Shown: in pieces, positions 14,973 through 23,228 of the stretch
Layout of the letters: each line of letters begins with the position of its first letter
Position numbering within the stretch: position 1 is the first letter of the stretch
Source: UBA8337 sp963932545
GTDB lineage: Bacteria > Pseudomonadota > Alphaproteobacteria > RS24
Length of the DNA stretch: 64,000 bases
Direction: 5' to 3'
Assembly (NCBI GenBank): GCA_963932545.1
Contig: CAWVRH010000001.1
Span: 225,026 to 289,025, forward strand
The notes under the pieces: model-generated
The model's database searches: none
Told to the model about the DNA's origin: nothing
Seen by the model: the letters and a program-made list of their open reading frames with translations, nothing else
Made by a program: the position numbers and the translations under genes

Positions 14973-15704
14973 CTAAACTGGGAGCATGATGACACGAGAA
15001 CCCTGAGAGAAAACATTGAGAGATTAGTGAGTTTTCTTGAGAAGGACTGGAGAAGAAAAAGAAGGGCTAAGAAAAAGGAAGAAGTTAAAAAAGATATCGG
15101 AATCGATGTTGACGAGTGGGTTTCGACAATTGCTGATGAAACAAGAAAAAGTGATGCGCAAGAAACCGTGAACGCAATTTTGACTGCAGATGGTATTAAT
15201 CCGAGCACATCACTCGCAATTCTGACTGGTGTCCATAAAGGAACCCCTAACCATCCACAGTATCATTTCAGGGACTTGCATGAAGACATCAAAGATGAAG
15301 TGAGGCCATATTATGAGGACAAAAACTATTATTCTGCTATATCTGAAGCGTTGAAAGTGTATCTCAATAATTCAGTAAATAAAGCTAGGAAGAAAGAGCC
15401 AAATCTAGATACTGATCAAACTGCTCACATCATCTTTGCAAAAATATTTGGTGACACCGGAATACTCTCTCTGACTGATGGGTATCTTAGGCCAGGAGGA
15501 GATGATTTTTATCCGAAAACAAAAAAGAGTATTGAGAACGGGCAAAGAAGTCTCTCGCAAGGAGTATTCCAAGGCTTTAGAAACCCAGAATCTCACGAAG
15601 TATATACACATTTAAAGAGATCGGATTTACTTGGAGACCAAGATTGCCTGGATGCCTTAAGTATTCTTTCGTACTTACTTCGTAGGCTGGATAAAGCAAA
15701 GTAA
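14973..15704 (+). pseudogene. C-terminal part of the interrupted ATPase: coiled basic linker plus TIGR02391/HEPN-like domain
   Basis: In-frame continuation of the ATPase after its TAA. It has a basic linker rich in R/K/E (RRKRRAKKKEEVKKD), a helical middle part, and a C-terminal domain of the TIGR02391 (Ymh) type. That domain contains YYSAISEALKVYLNNSV, an IFAKIF segment and GVFQGFRNPESHE. The last contains an R-x4-H motif like the active site of HEPN ribonucleases. A GTG at 15027 with a weak GAGAGA upstream could allow separate translation, but it lies inside the conserved linker. I treat the region as the detached 3' half of one gene. It ends 22 bp from the convergent methyltransferase. Confidence 0.72.
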
Positions 15705-15726
15705 TAATTCAGATTTACTAGATACC

Positions 15727-16098
15727 TTAAATCAAATTAGCAACCTCTTCCGCATGGCGTTGAGCAAAGGGCGGCGGGAACGCGTTACCGATGAGTTTTG
15801 CCACCGCATACGGCCCTTTCGACATGTCGAACTTAAAGCCCATAGGAAAACCTTGCAGCAGAGCGGCTTCTCTTGCCGTAATCGCGCGGTTTTGTTCAGG
15901 ATGCAGGAAACGACCTTTTGATGGGTTTGTGCAACCGCAAGTGATGGTTGGCGATGGCTCATCCCATGCCATACGGCCATAAATGTCATTGAAGCCTTTT
16001 TGCCGCTTATGGCACTCCAATTGCATATCATCCGGCAAGGCTGACCGGCTGCCACCGTCTTTGGGAATGAGCGATATGAGCTTCTCAATTCGGTCGCA
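15727..16098 (-). pseudogene. C-terminal part of the interrupted C5-cytosine methyltransferase
   Basis: Continues the methyltransferase frame directly after its TGA. The sequence reads CDRIEKLISLIPKDGGSRSALPDD, then the target-recognition end (YGRMAWDEPSPTITCGCTNPSKGRF), conserved motif IX (RAITAREAALLQGFP) and motif X (LIGNAFPPPFA). The distance from the TGA to the first possible internal start (TTG at 16038) is an exact multiple of three, so there is no frameshift, only a nonsense codon, probably CGA to TGA. Without this part the enzyme lacks motifs IX and X and should be inactive. Alternative: stop-codon readthrough. Confidence 0.78.
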
Positions 16099-16746
16099 TC
16101 ACTTCACCCCATAATTGTGCATAGGGTCGTTGCTTTGCTCAGGGGCTGGCATGTTAGAAATAGCGTCCTTCACCGACTTCTGTTTTTTATTCGCTTTCGC
16201 AAAAACGGGGACTTGGCCTTTTAGGCCAATAAAAATCATTCTCTTGCGCTTTTGCGGCGTGCCGTAATCCTTGGCATTATGCACTTCAAAACCGCACTGA
16301 TAGCCCAGCTTCTCGAGTCCCTTTTGAAAGTTTTGAATACGAATGTCTTTCGAAAGCCCGGGAACATTTTCAATCATCACAGCTTTAGGTTCGAACTCTC
16401 TAACAAAATCTAAAACGCGAAAAATCAAATCATTCATCGGCTCTTTAGCGACGCTAGACGAGCGATGGTGAGTTCGAAGCGTCGAAAATCCCTGACATGG
16501 CGGACAGCCTGCCAGAAGCGACAACTCACCCTTTTTCAAGCCAAGCTGTTTGCGAAACGCTTTTGGTGAAACGGTGGTGATGTCTTCTTGCAGAACGGCT
16601 GCTTTGGGAAAATTCAACTGGTAGGTTGTAGCTGCGAGCGTATCAAGTTCAACCGCTCCGATAAGTTCAAAGCCAGCTTTCTTCAAACCCCAAGAGAGAC
16701 CTCCGCAGCCGCTAAACAAGTCGATTGCCGTCTTCTGATTGGTCAT
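16099..16746 (-). CDS. DNA (cytosine-5-)-methyltransferase, N-terminal part of an interrupted gene
   Basis: 215 residues of a Dcm-family methyltransferase. Motif I is DLFSGCGGLSWG (9-20), motif IV is GCPPCQGFS with the catalytic Cys84, motif VI is ENVPG (126-130) and motif VIII is QKRKRM (165-170). It ends at TGA (16099-16101) after HNYGVK, while the same frame goes on with the missing C-terminal motifs. GGAG lies six bases before the ATG at 16746. Composition is AT-rich (a sampled 60 bases had 35% GC). It is convergent with the GHKL ATPase/HEPN gene, so the pair forms a compact two-gene locus between the serC and thiD transcripts. Confidence 0.87.
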   Translation of the reverse strand: MTNQKTAIDLFSGCGGLSWGLKKAGFELIGAVELDTLAATTYQLNFPKAAVLQEDITTVSPKAFRKQLGLKKGELSLLAGCPPCQGFSTLRTHHRSSSVAKEPMNDLIFRVLDFVREFEPKAVMIENVPGLSKDIRIQNFQKGLEKLGYQCGFEVHNAKDYGTPQKRKRMIFIGLKGQVPVFAKANKKQKSVKDAISNMPAPEQSNDPMHNYGVK

Positions 16747-16825
16747 TGCCCACTCCCCATTATTTTTATTAGGTGATTCGTAAGACTATTACTGTTCCCC
16801 ATATGACACAAACGATAGTGAAACC

Positions 16826-17680
16826 CTAAACCCCATGCCAAACCGGCCCATGGCCTTGGCCGATGTCTGGCGCGGCTTTTATGGCTCGGTGGACGTAGCT
16901 CACCGCCGCCTCGGTGGCGTGCAGCAGGGTGGCGTCTGGCGGGTGGCCTTTTTTATCTGTCTCCGCATCCGCAACCAACAACCTATTGGCCAATTGACCC
17001 GATAGCGCGCTGGCCAAGGTGCAGCCCGTGCCATGCGTGTTTGTCGTCTCTATGCGGGCTTGCTCGAACACATGCATGCCTGACTGCAAAGCCAATAAAT
17101 CGGTTACCGAATTGCCCGACGCACTGGCATGCCCGCCCTTGATGAGGGCCGCATGCGCGCCGCCCTCCATTAATTTGTCGGCAGCGCGTTTCATGTCGTC
17201 TAGCGTGTCGGTGTCGCGCCCTACCAGCAGGCTGGCTTCGGGCAAATTAGGCGTCACGATAAGCGCATGGCGCACCAGCAGCGAGGCCAGAGCGGCAATC
17301 GCGTCTTCGGCCAGCAGCGGGTCGCCCGAGGTGGCTACCATCACGGGGTCGACAATCATCGGTAATTTGGGCGCCAACCGATCGCGCGCCTCGGCCACCG
17401 CCTCGATGGTGGCGCGGGTGGCCAACATGCCGGTTTTCATAATATCGGCGCCTATGTCTGACAAAATGGAGGTCATTTGGCTGACCACGAAAGCCGGCGG
17501 CACGTCGAATATGTCTTGCACGCCTTGGGTGTTTTGCGCGGTTAGGGCCGAAATGGCGGTGGTGGCATAAGCGCCTTGCGCCATAATGGCTTTGAGGTCG
17601 GCCTGTATGCCAGCCCCGCCGCCGCTGTCGGAGCCCGCCACGACCATAACTTTACCCGGTACAAATTTAGCTTCGCTCAC
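16826..17680 (-). CDS. thiD: hydroxymethylpyrimidine/phosphomethylpyrimidine kinase
   Basis: Phosphorylates HMP and HMP-P in thiamine synthesis. 284 residues, ribokinase fold. The substrate/glycine-rich motif AGSDSGGGAGIQADLKAI is near the N-terminus (15-32), DPVMVATSGDPLL lies in the middle, and the anion-hole motif NTHGTGCTLASALSG is near 217-231. It overlaps the end of glmM by 4 bp (stop/start overlap), so it is the last gene of the ftsH-folP-glmM-thiD transcript. The link to glmM is positional, not metabolic. No THI-box riboswitch is visible. Confidence 0.95.
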   Translation of the reverse strand: MSEAKFVPGKVMVVAGSDSGGGAGIQADLKAIMAQGAYATTAISALTAQNTQGVQDIFDVPPAFVVSQMTSILSDIGADIMKTGMLATRATIEAVAEARDRLAPKLPMIVDPVMVATSGDPLLAEDAIAALASLLVRHALIVTPNLPEASLLVGRDTDTLDDMKRAADKLMEGGAHAALIKGGHASASGNSVTDLLALQSGMHVFEQARIETTNTHGTGCTLASALSGQLANRLLVADAETDKKGHPPDATLLHATEAAVSYVHRAIKAAPDIGQGHGPVWHGV

Positions 17681-19020
17681 GCAGCAACCGTTTGAATGGT
17701 GTCGACAATCTCAGAGACCAGCTGCTGCACCAAGGCCGCGTCATCGCCCTCGGCCATTACGCGGATAAGCGGCTCCGTGCCACTTTTGCGGATGAGCAAA
17801 CGCCCCTGATTGCCAAGCTTCACCTCGCAAGCCGCGATAATGGCTTTCACATCTTCATGCTCTAGCGGCGCGCCAGAGCTGAAACGCACATTCTCTAGAA
17901 TTTGCGGCACCGGCGTGAACACGCGGCATAAATCGGACACCGGCTTGTCGGTTTTCTTCATCACCGCCAAAACTTGAAGCGCCGCGATAAGGCCATCGCC
18001 CGTGGTCGAGAAATCAGACATCACCATATGGCCCGATGGCTCGCCGCCAAGGTTAAACCCATGTTTGCGCATATGCTCCACCACATAACGGTCGCCCACT
18101 TGCGTGCGCGCCATGGTGAGGCCGTTGTCTTGCAAATGCCGCTCGAGGCCGAGGTTCGACATGACCGTGGCCACAATGCCAGGGGCGGAGAGTAACTCGC
18201 GCGCCTGCCAATCGCGCGCCACCAAACCCATGATTTGGTCGCCGTCAATTATCGTGCCGTTCTCGTCGCAAATAATCAGGCGGTCGGCATCGCCATCTAG
18301 CGCGATGCCAATATCGGCGCGGGTTTCGCGCACACGCTCGGCCAAGGCGGCCGTATCGGTGGAGCCGCAACCTTTGTTAATGTTTACGCCATTGGGCGAA
18401 ACGCCCATGGAAATAACTTCCGCGCCCAGCTCCCAAAGTGCCGTGGGCGCCACTTTATAGGCCGCCCCATTGGCGCAATCGATAACTAGCTTGATGCCCT
18501 CTAGCGTTAAATCTTTCGGGAAGGTGCGCTTGGCAAACTCGATGTAGCGCGCCTGACTATCGTCGATGCGCTTGGCCCGACCCAGCTCGGCAGATGGCAC
18601 GAGGTCATCCGTGGGGGTGTCCATTAATTGTTCAATTTTTTGCTCAATATCATCCGATAATTTGAAACCGTCGGGGCCGAATAGTTTAATGCCATTATCT
18701 TCAAACGCATTGTGAGAGGCGGAAATCATCACGCCCAAATCGGCGCGCAAGGAGCGCGCTAGAAAAGCAACAGCCGGCGTAGGAATGGGCCCAAACAAAA
18801 ACACATCCATGCCCATAGACGTAAAACCAGCCACCAAGGCAGGCTCAATCATATAGCCAGAAAGACGCGTGTCTTTGCCAATAACCACACGATGGCGATG
18901 CTCGCCGCGACGGAAATATTGCCCAGCCGCCATGCCCAAACGCAAAGCCGTCTGTGCGTTCATCATTTCGCCGTTTACACGACCTCGAATACCGTCGGTT
19001 CCAAAATATTTTTTATTCAT
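17677..19020 (-). CDS. glmM: phosphoglucosamine mutase
   Basis: Interconverts glucosamine-6-phosphate and glucosamine-1-phosphate for UDP-GlcNAc and hence peptidoglycan and lipopolysaccharide. 447 residues. The N-terminal KYFGTDGIRGRVN is diagnostic, the phosphoserine lies in GVMISASHNAFEDNGIK, the metal site is DGDADR, and GGEPSGH and the C-terminal RKSGTEPLIRVMAEG complete the active site. It follows folP by 55 bp. The folP-glmM adjacency is the arrangement also seen beside mobile sul2 genes, where a glmM fragment often trails the resistance gene. Confidence 0.97.
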   Translation of the reverse strand: MNKKYFGTDGIRGRVNGEMMNAQTALRLGMAAGQYFRRGEHRHRVVIGKDTRLSGYMIEPALVAGFTSMGMDVFLFGPIPTPAVAFLARSLRADLGVMISASHNAFEDNGIKLFGPDGFKLSDDIEQKIEQLMDTPTDDLVPSAELGRAKRIDDSQARYIEFAKRTFPKDLTLEGIKLVIDCANGAAYKVAPTALWELGAEVISMGVSPNGVNINKGCGSTDTAALAERVRETRADIGIALDGDADRLIICDENGTIIDGDQIMGLVARDWQARELLSAPGIVATVMSNLGLERHLQDNGLTMARTQVGDRYVVEHMRKHGFNLGGEPSGHMVMSDFSTTGDGLIAALQVLAVMKKTDKPVSDLCRVFTPVPQILENVRFSSGAPLEHEDVKAIIAACEVKLGNQGRLLIRKSGTEPLIRVMAEGDDAALVQQLVSEIVDTIQTVAA

Positions 19021-19075
19021 GCCCGTTTATCGCCAATTTCGCGAGCGCACCCAAATCACATGCTGTTGCAATATG

Positions 19076-19912
19076 TTACTTTTGATGCCCGAGAGACAGG
19101 CTCGCCGCGCGCAACCGCATGGCTTGCGTCAGTGGCTCTGGCGCATGCGTGCGAATAAAATCGACCTGTTGCTGTAGCGCCAGCATTTCGCCCGCCAGCG
19201 AAACAGCCCCCGATTGCTCAACCGCGATGGGTGTGTCGGTTGGCGAGGCCAGCGTGCGCAAAAAACTCTTACGCGAGACGCAAACCAAAACCGGCAAATC
19301 AAACTCGCGCTTTAAACGGTTGAGATCCGCCAAAACCGCCAGGGAGGTTTCGGGTCGATTGCCCAAAAAAAAGCCCATGCCGGGATCTAACACCAGCTTG
19401 TCGCGCGCAATGCCCGCGCGGGCAAAAGCGTCTAATTTCTGTTCGAAAAACCGAAAAATAATCGGCCAGATATCGCCCTCAGGCGGGGCCGCACGCGTCG
19501 CAATACCCTTGGCCTGAATGGCGTGCATCACAACCAGCTTCCCGTCGTAATCAGCCAGCTCATCGTGAAGACTTGGATCTTGGAAACCATTGATATCATT
19601 CAGCCAATCGGCACCTTGCGCCATCGCCCAGCGTTGCGTGGCGGGCTGAAAACTATCGACACTTAGCGGCACGCCCAGTGCTTTTAAGCCAGCCCAGACG
19701 CTTCCCAATCGCGCAATTTCTGTATCGGCAGACACATCGCCAGCATCGGGATGGCTTGAGGCTGGCCCCACATCCAAAACGTGCGCCCCTTGGTGCCGTA
19801 AATCTTGCGCATGCGAAACCGCGGCTTCAGGGTCGAGGTATTTGCCCCCATCCGAAAAGCTATCGGTGGTGATATTAACGATGCCGAAAATTTGCGCCGG
19901 AACGGACGCCAT
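19076..19912 (-). CDS. folP: dihydropteroate synthase, Sul1/Sul2-like
   Basis: Condenses DHPP with p-aminobenzoate to dihydropteroate in folate synthesis; target of sulfonamides. 278 residues. GIVNITTDSFSDGG (10-23), LDPGMGFF (175-182) and VSRKSF are the family signatures. The intervening motifs are not of the classical type but match the Sul enzymes as I remember Sul1: DVGPASSHPDA (47-57) instead of DVGGESTRPGA, VDSFQPATQR (85-94), LNDINGF (104-110) and VVMHAIQAKGIATR (127-140). The phenylalanine pair at 181-182 corresponds to the Sul1 Phe178 region linked to drug discrimination. Gene order ftsH-folP-glmM is chromosomal, so it probably is the housekeeping enzyme. Intrinsic sulfonamide resistance is a reasonable inference, not shown. 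Confidence 0.9.
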   Translation of the reverse strand: MASVPAQIFGIVNITTDSFSDGGKYLDPEAAVSHAQDLRHQGAHVLDVGPASSHPDAGDVSADTEIARLGSVWAGLKALGVPLSVDSFQPATQRWAMAQGADWLNDINGFQDPSLHDELADYDGKLVVMHAIQAKGIATRAAPPEGDIWPIIFRFFEQKLDAFARAGIARDKLVLDPGMGFFLGNRPETSLAVLADLNRLKREFDLPVLVCVSRKSFLRTLASPTDTPIAVEQSGAVSLAGEMLALQQQVDFIRTHAPEPLTQAMRLRAASLSLGHQK

Positions 19913-19920
19913 AGCTAATT

Positions 19921-21831
19921 TTAGGTGCCTTGGGGTTCTACCCCGCCCACGCCAGCGCTGCCGGTTGTCGGGAATGGCGAAGAAGGGCCACCCGTTTTCG
20001 GCTTATTATCATCGTCTGGGCGGTGCGGTAAATCACCTTTCAGCAAGCCTGCAATTTCATCGCCGCTAAGCGTTTCATATTCCAACAAGCCTTTGGCAAT
20101 TTTGTGCAAATCGTCCATTTTTTCTTGGCAAATTTTCTTGGCCATATCATAGCCTTCTTCCACCAATTTACGGACTTCCGCATCGATGCGGCGCTGCGTG
20201 TCTTCCGACACATTTTGCGTGCTGGCGACACTGCGACCGAGGAAAACTTCTTGCTCGTTTTCGCTATAGGAAAGTGGGCCCATTTCTTCGCTCATGCCAT
20301 ATTGGGTAACCATGGCCTTGGCCATGCTGGTTGCCATTTGAATATCTGACGAGGCGCCCGAGGTCACTTTTTCGTAGCCAAAAATCAGCTCTTCGGCAAT
20401 GCGTCCGCCCATGGCCACGGCCAAATCAGCTTTCATTTTGCCGCGCGAAATCGACAGTTGATCGCGTTCTGGCAGGCGCATAACCATACCGAGCGCGCGA
20501 CCACGAGGAATAATCGTCGCCTTGTGAACCGGGTCGGAGGCTTCCATATTCATGGCCACCAAAGCGTGGCCGCCTTCGTGATAGGCGGTCAGACTTTTCT
20601 CGTCTTCCGTCATCACCATAGAGCGGCGCTCGGCGCCCATCATCACTTTGTCTTTCGCATCTTCAAATTCTTGCATGGAGACCAATCGCTTGGCACGACG
20701 CGCCGCCAACAAGGCTGCCTCATTGACCAGATTGGCCAAATCGGCGCCCGAGAAGCCTGGCGTGCCACGCGCAATCGTGCGCGCATCAACGTCAGCTGCC
20801 AAAGGCGTTTTCTTCATGTGAACTTTGAGAATTTTCTCGCGGCCAATGATGTCTGGATTGGGCACCACAACTTGGCGGTCAAACCGACCCGGGCGCAAGA
20901 GCGCTGGATCCAACACGTCTGGACGGTTGGTTGCGGCAATCAGAATAATGCTTTCATTGGCTTCAAAGCCATCCATCTCAACCAGCAATTGGTTCAGCGT
21001 CTGCTCGCGCTCATCATTGCCGCCGCCGAGGCCGGCGCCACGATGGCGACCGACCGCGTCAATCTCATCGATAAAGATAATGCAAGGCGCATTGGTTTTG
21101 GCTTGCTCGAACATATCGCGCACGCGACTGGCGCCCACACCGACAAACATCTCAACAAAGTCAGACCCCGAAATGGAGAAAAACGGTACATTGGCTTCGC
21201 CCGCAATGGCGCGCGCCAAAAGAGTTTTACCTGTGCCTGGAGGGCCCACCAGCAAAGCGCCTTTTGGAATGCGGCCGCCGAGGCGTTGAAACTTGGTTGG
21301 CTCTTGCAGAAAATCGACAATCTCTTGCAAGTCATCTTTGGCTTCATCAATGCCGGCCACGTCGTCAAAGGTTATGCGACCGTGGGTTTCATTCAAAAGT
21401 TTAGCTTTCGATTTGCCGAAGCCCATCGCGCCTTTGCCGCCGCCTTGCATCTGGCGCATGAAAAACACCCAAACGCCGATGAGCAGCAACATGGGGAACC
21501 ATGAGATTAACACGCCGAGGAAAGTTGGCGAGTTTGAGCTATCGGGTTTGGCGGTAATCGCAACGCCGCGCTCTTGCAAGCGCTGCACGAGGTTTGGATC
21601 ATTGGGCGGCGAATAAGTGGAGAAAGCGCTGCCATCGGAATAATGACCCGTAATCGCATCCCCCTCGATGGTGACATCGGCGATGGAGCCTGCGTCGACT
21701 TCAGCGACAAACTGGGAAAAATTAATACTGCGACCGGAGTTTTGCGCGCCCGGGTTTTGGAACACGTTAAACAGGGTGATCAACATTAGACCAACGACCA
21801 ACCACACAGCTATGTTTCTCGTACCATTCAC
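19921..21831 (-). CDS. ftsH: ATP-dependent zinc metalloprotease FtsH
   Basis: Membrane-anchored AAA+ protease that degrades unneeded membrane and regulatory proteins. 636 residues. The two N-terminal helices (about 7-22 and 108-125) flank a small periplasmic domain. The AAA domain has Walker A GPPGTGKT, Walker B IIFIDEIDAVG and the second-region-of-homology arginines (RPGRFDR). The zinc site is HEGGH. The C-terminus is proline/glycine rich. It lies 86 bp downstream of tilS and 8 bp before folP. Alphaproteobacterial FtsH is known to affect RpoH stability, and rpoH is also in this window, though far away. Confidence 0.97.
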   Translation of the reverse strand: MNGTRNIAVWLVVGLMLITLFNVFQNPGAQNSGRSINFSQFVAEVDAGSIADVTIEGDAITGHYSDGSAFSTYSPPNDPNLVQRLQERGVAITAKPDSSNSPTFLGVLISWFPMLLLIGVWVFFMRQMQGGGKGAMGFGKSKAKLLNETHGRITFDDVAGIDEAKDDLQEIVDFLQEPTKFQRLGGRIPKGALLVGPPGTGKTLLARAIAGEANVPFFSISGSDFVEMFVGVGASRVRDMFEQAKTNAPCIIFIDEIDAVGRHRGAGLGGGNDEREQTLNQLLVEMDGFEANESIILIAATNRPDVLDPALLRPGRFDRQVVVPNPDIIGREKILKVHMKKTPLAADVDARTIARGTPGFSGADLANLVNEAALLAARRAKRLVSMQEFEDAKDKVMMGAERRSMVMTEDEKSLTAYHEGGHALVAMNMEASDPVHKATIIPRGRALGMVMRLPERDQLSISRGKMKADLAVAMGGRIAEELIFGYEKVTSGASSDIQMATSMAKAMVTQYGMSEEMGPLSYSENEQEVFLGRSVASTQNVSEDTQRRIDAEVRKLVEEGYDMAKKICQEKMDDLHKIAKGLLEYETLSGDEIAGLLKGDLPHRPDDDNKPKTGGPSSPFPTTGSAGVGGVEPQGT

Positions 21832-21917
21832 GGCATCACCTTTTCATTTTCTACCAAAATCACGTAACCCTCAGGGCCGCGTTTCCTTGAACTTAATATA
21901 GGGACGCGGAGGCCACA

Positions 21918-23228
21918 TTACCAGTGCTGCCCGCCCCGCAAAATCGTCAAATATAAGCCCTGTGAATAGACGGGCGTCGACCAAAACCCCGTCTTCGGCT
22001 CGATATTGGGGCAAGCCACCATGCGTTTGCCTGTAAAAAACGCTGGTAAAGCAGCGATGTAGCAGGCTGGGAGGGAGGTATCGAAGGTCACTGCGCGCGC
22101 GGGTCGCGCGCTTGCATCGCGCAAGGCCTGCATGCCCGCCTGCCCCAATGGCGCGACAAAAAGACCCTTTTCGCGCGCTTTTACTCTCATCCGATTGTCC
22201 CAAAGCGTCGCCTTGGCACCTATGGGTAGATGCGTTGGGCAAGCAGCCAGCTCACGACCGATAAATACGCTGTCACGACGCCACCGCATTTGCGCCCCGC
22301 CCAAAGTTGCGCCGCCGCTGGCAGCCAGCAGCGGGCGCGCGGCAAAAGCCTCTATCTGCGCGCGCTTTAGCGGATGCGCATGGGCGCCGAAATATCTCAC
22401 AAAAGCCGCCACAAGACGGGTACGGGCAGGTTCGTCGAGCGCCTTATAGGCATCGCTCGCTAGGCATAAAACACCATAATCATGCCAAGTCGCATGCGTT
22501 TCGAGCCAAGTAATAAGCTGGCTATCTAGGCTGGTGCGCACCTCGCGCATCGTATCGGCCAAGCTCGACAATGTCTCGACACTCAGCCCCGCTTCGGCCA
22601 ATTTCGGCAAAGCTTGGCGCCATCGCACGCGCTCATATTGACGGTCAAAATTGCTTGGGTCTTCCGCCGCCAGCAGGCCTGCTTTTCTGGCCAATTGTTT
22701 CAACTCTGCGCCGCGCCATTTTAAAAACGGCCGTAGCAAAACCAAATCCCCAGCTTGTGTGCCTAAAACCTGCTTTTCTGCCATGCCAGACAGGCCATTG
22801 ATCCCGCTACCGCGTGCCAATCGCATCAATACGGTTTCGGCTTGGTCATCTTGATGATGCGCCAGAACCAAAGCTTCTCCTTTATGCGCTGCACACCAAG
22901 CGGCCATCAGGGCGTAGCGCAGAACGCGCGCTTTCTGTTGGATATCGCGCGAGGAGAGTTTTTCTTTCGCCCGCAAGGTAACGTGTTTCAGGCCAAACGC
23001 CTTGCACGCCGCCGCCACGCGTTTGGCCTCCAAACGCGCCTCGGAACGCAGACCATGATCGACAGTGAGAATGCTAAACTTGGGTGCGTTTTTTAGCTTA
23101 CTGGCCTTGGCCGCCAAAACCAGCAGGCCCAAACTATCCCCGCCACCGGATACGCCAAGCGCCACATGCGAGCCCGCTTGCAATCGGTTAAGCGTTTTTA
23201 AAAAAGCAGCGGCGGTTCTAGGCGCCAC
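21918..23228 (-). CDS. tilS: tRNA(Ile)-lysidine synthase
   Basis: Converts C34 of tRNA-Ile(CAT) to lysidine so that it reads AUA. PP-loop SGGGDSLGLL is near the N-terminus, with LAHHQDDQAETVLMRLARGSGINGLSGM marking the family. The frame is open up to 23315, but starting there would overlap cpoB by 98 bp. GTG at 23228 (436 aa; 11-bp overlap with cpoB, CGAG upstream) gives the usual distance to the PP-loop and is chosen. TTG at 23249 and ATG at 23282 are alternatives. The C-terminal part is shorter and more diverged than in enterobacteria. Confidence 0.9.
   Translation of the reverse strand: MAPRTAAAFLKTLNRLQAGSHVALGVSGGGDSLGLLVLAAKASKLKNAPKFSILTVDHGLRSEARLEAKRVAAACKAFGLKHVTLRAKEKLSSRDIQQKARVLRYALMAAWCAAHKGEALVLAHHQDDQAETVLMRLARGSGINGLSGMAEKQVLGTQAGDLVLLRPFLKWRGAELKQLARKAGLLAAEDPSNFDRQYERVRWRQALPKLAEAGLSVETLSSLADTMREVRTSLDSQLITWLETHATWHDYGVLCLASDAYKALDEPARTRLVAAFVRYFGAHAHPLKRAQIEAFAARPLLAASGGATLGGAQMRWRRDSVFIGRELAACPTHLPIGAKATLWDNRMRVKAREKGLFVAPLGQAGMQALRDASARPARAVTFDTSLPACYIAALPAFFTGKRMVACPNIEPKTGFWSTPVYSQGLYLTILRGGQHW

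Noticed and set aside
16099..16101. TGA reassigned as a sense codon (recoding) in this genome
   Set aside because: TGA is used as a stop in tight stop/start overlaps of tolR-tolA, ruvC-ruvA and glmM-thiD, so genome-wide reassignment is excluded; only local readthrough remains possible.
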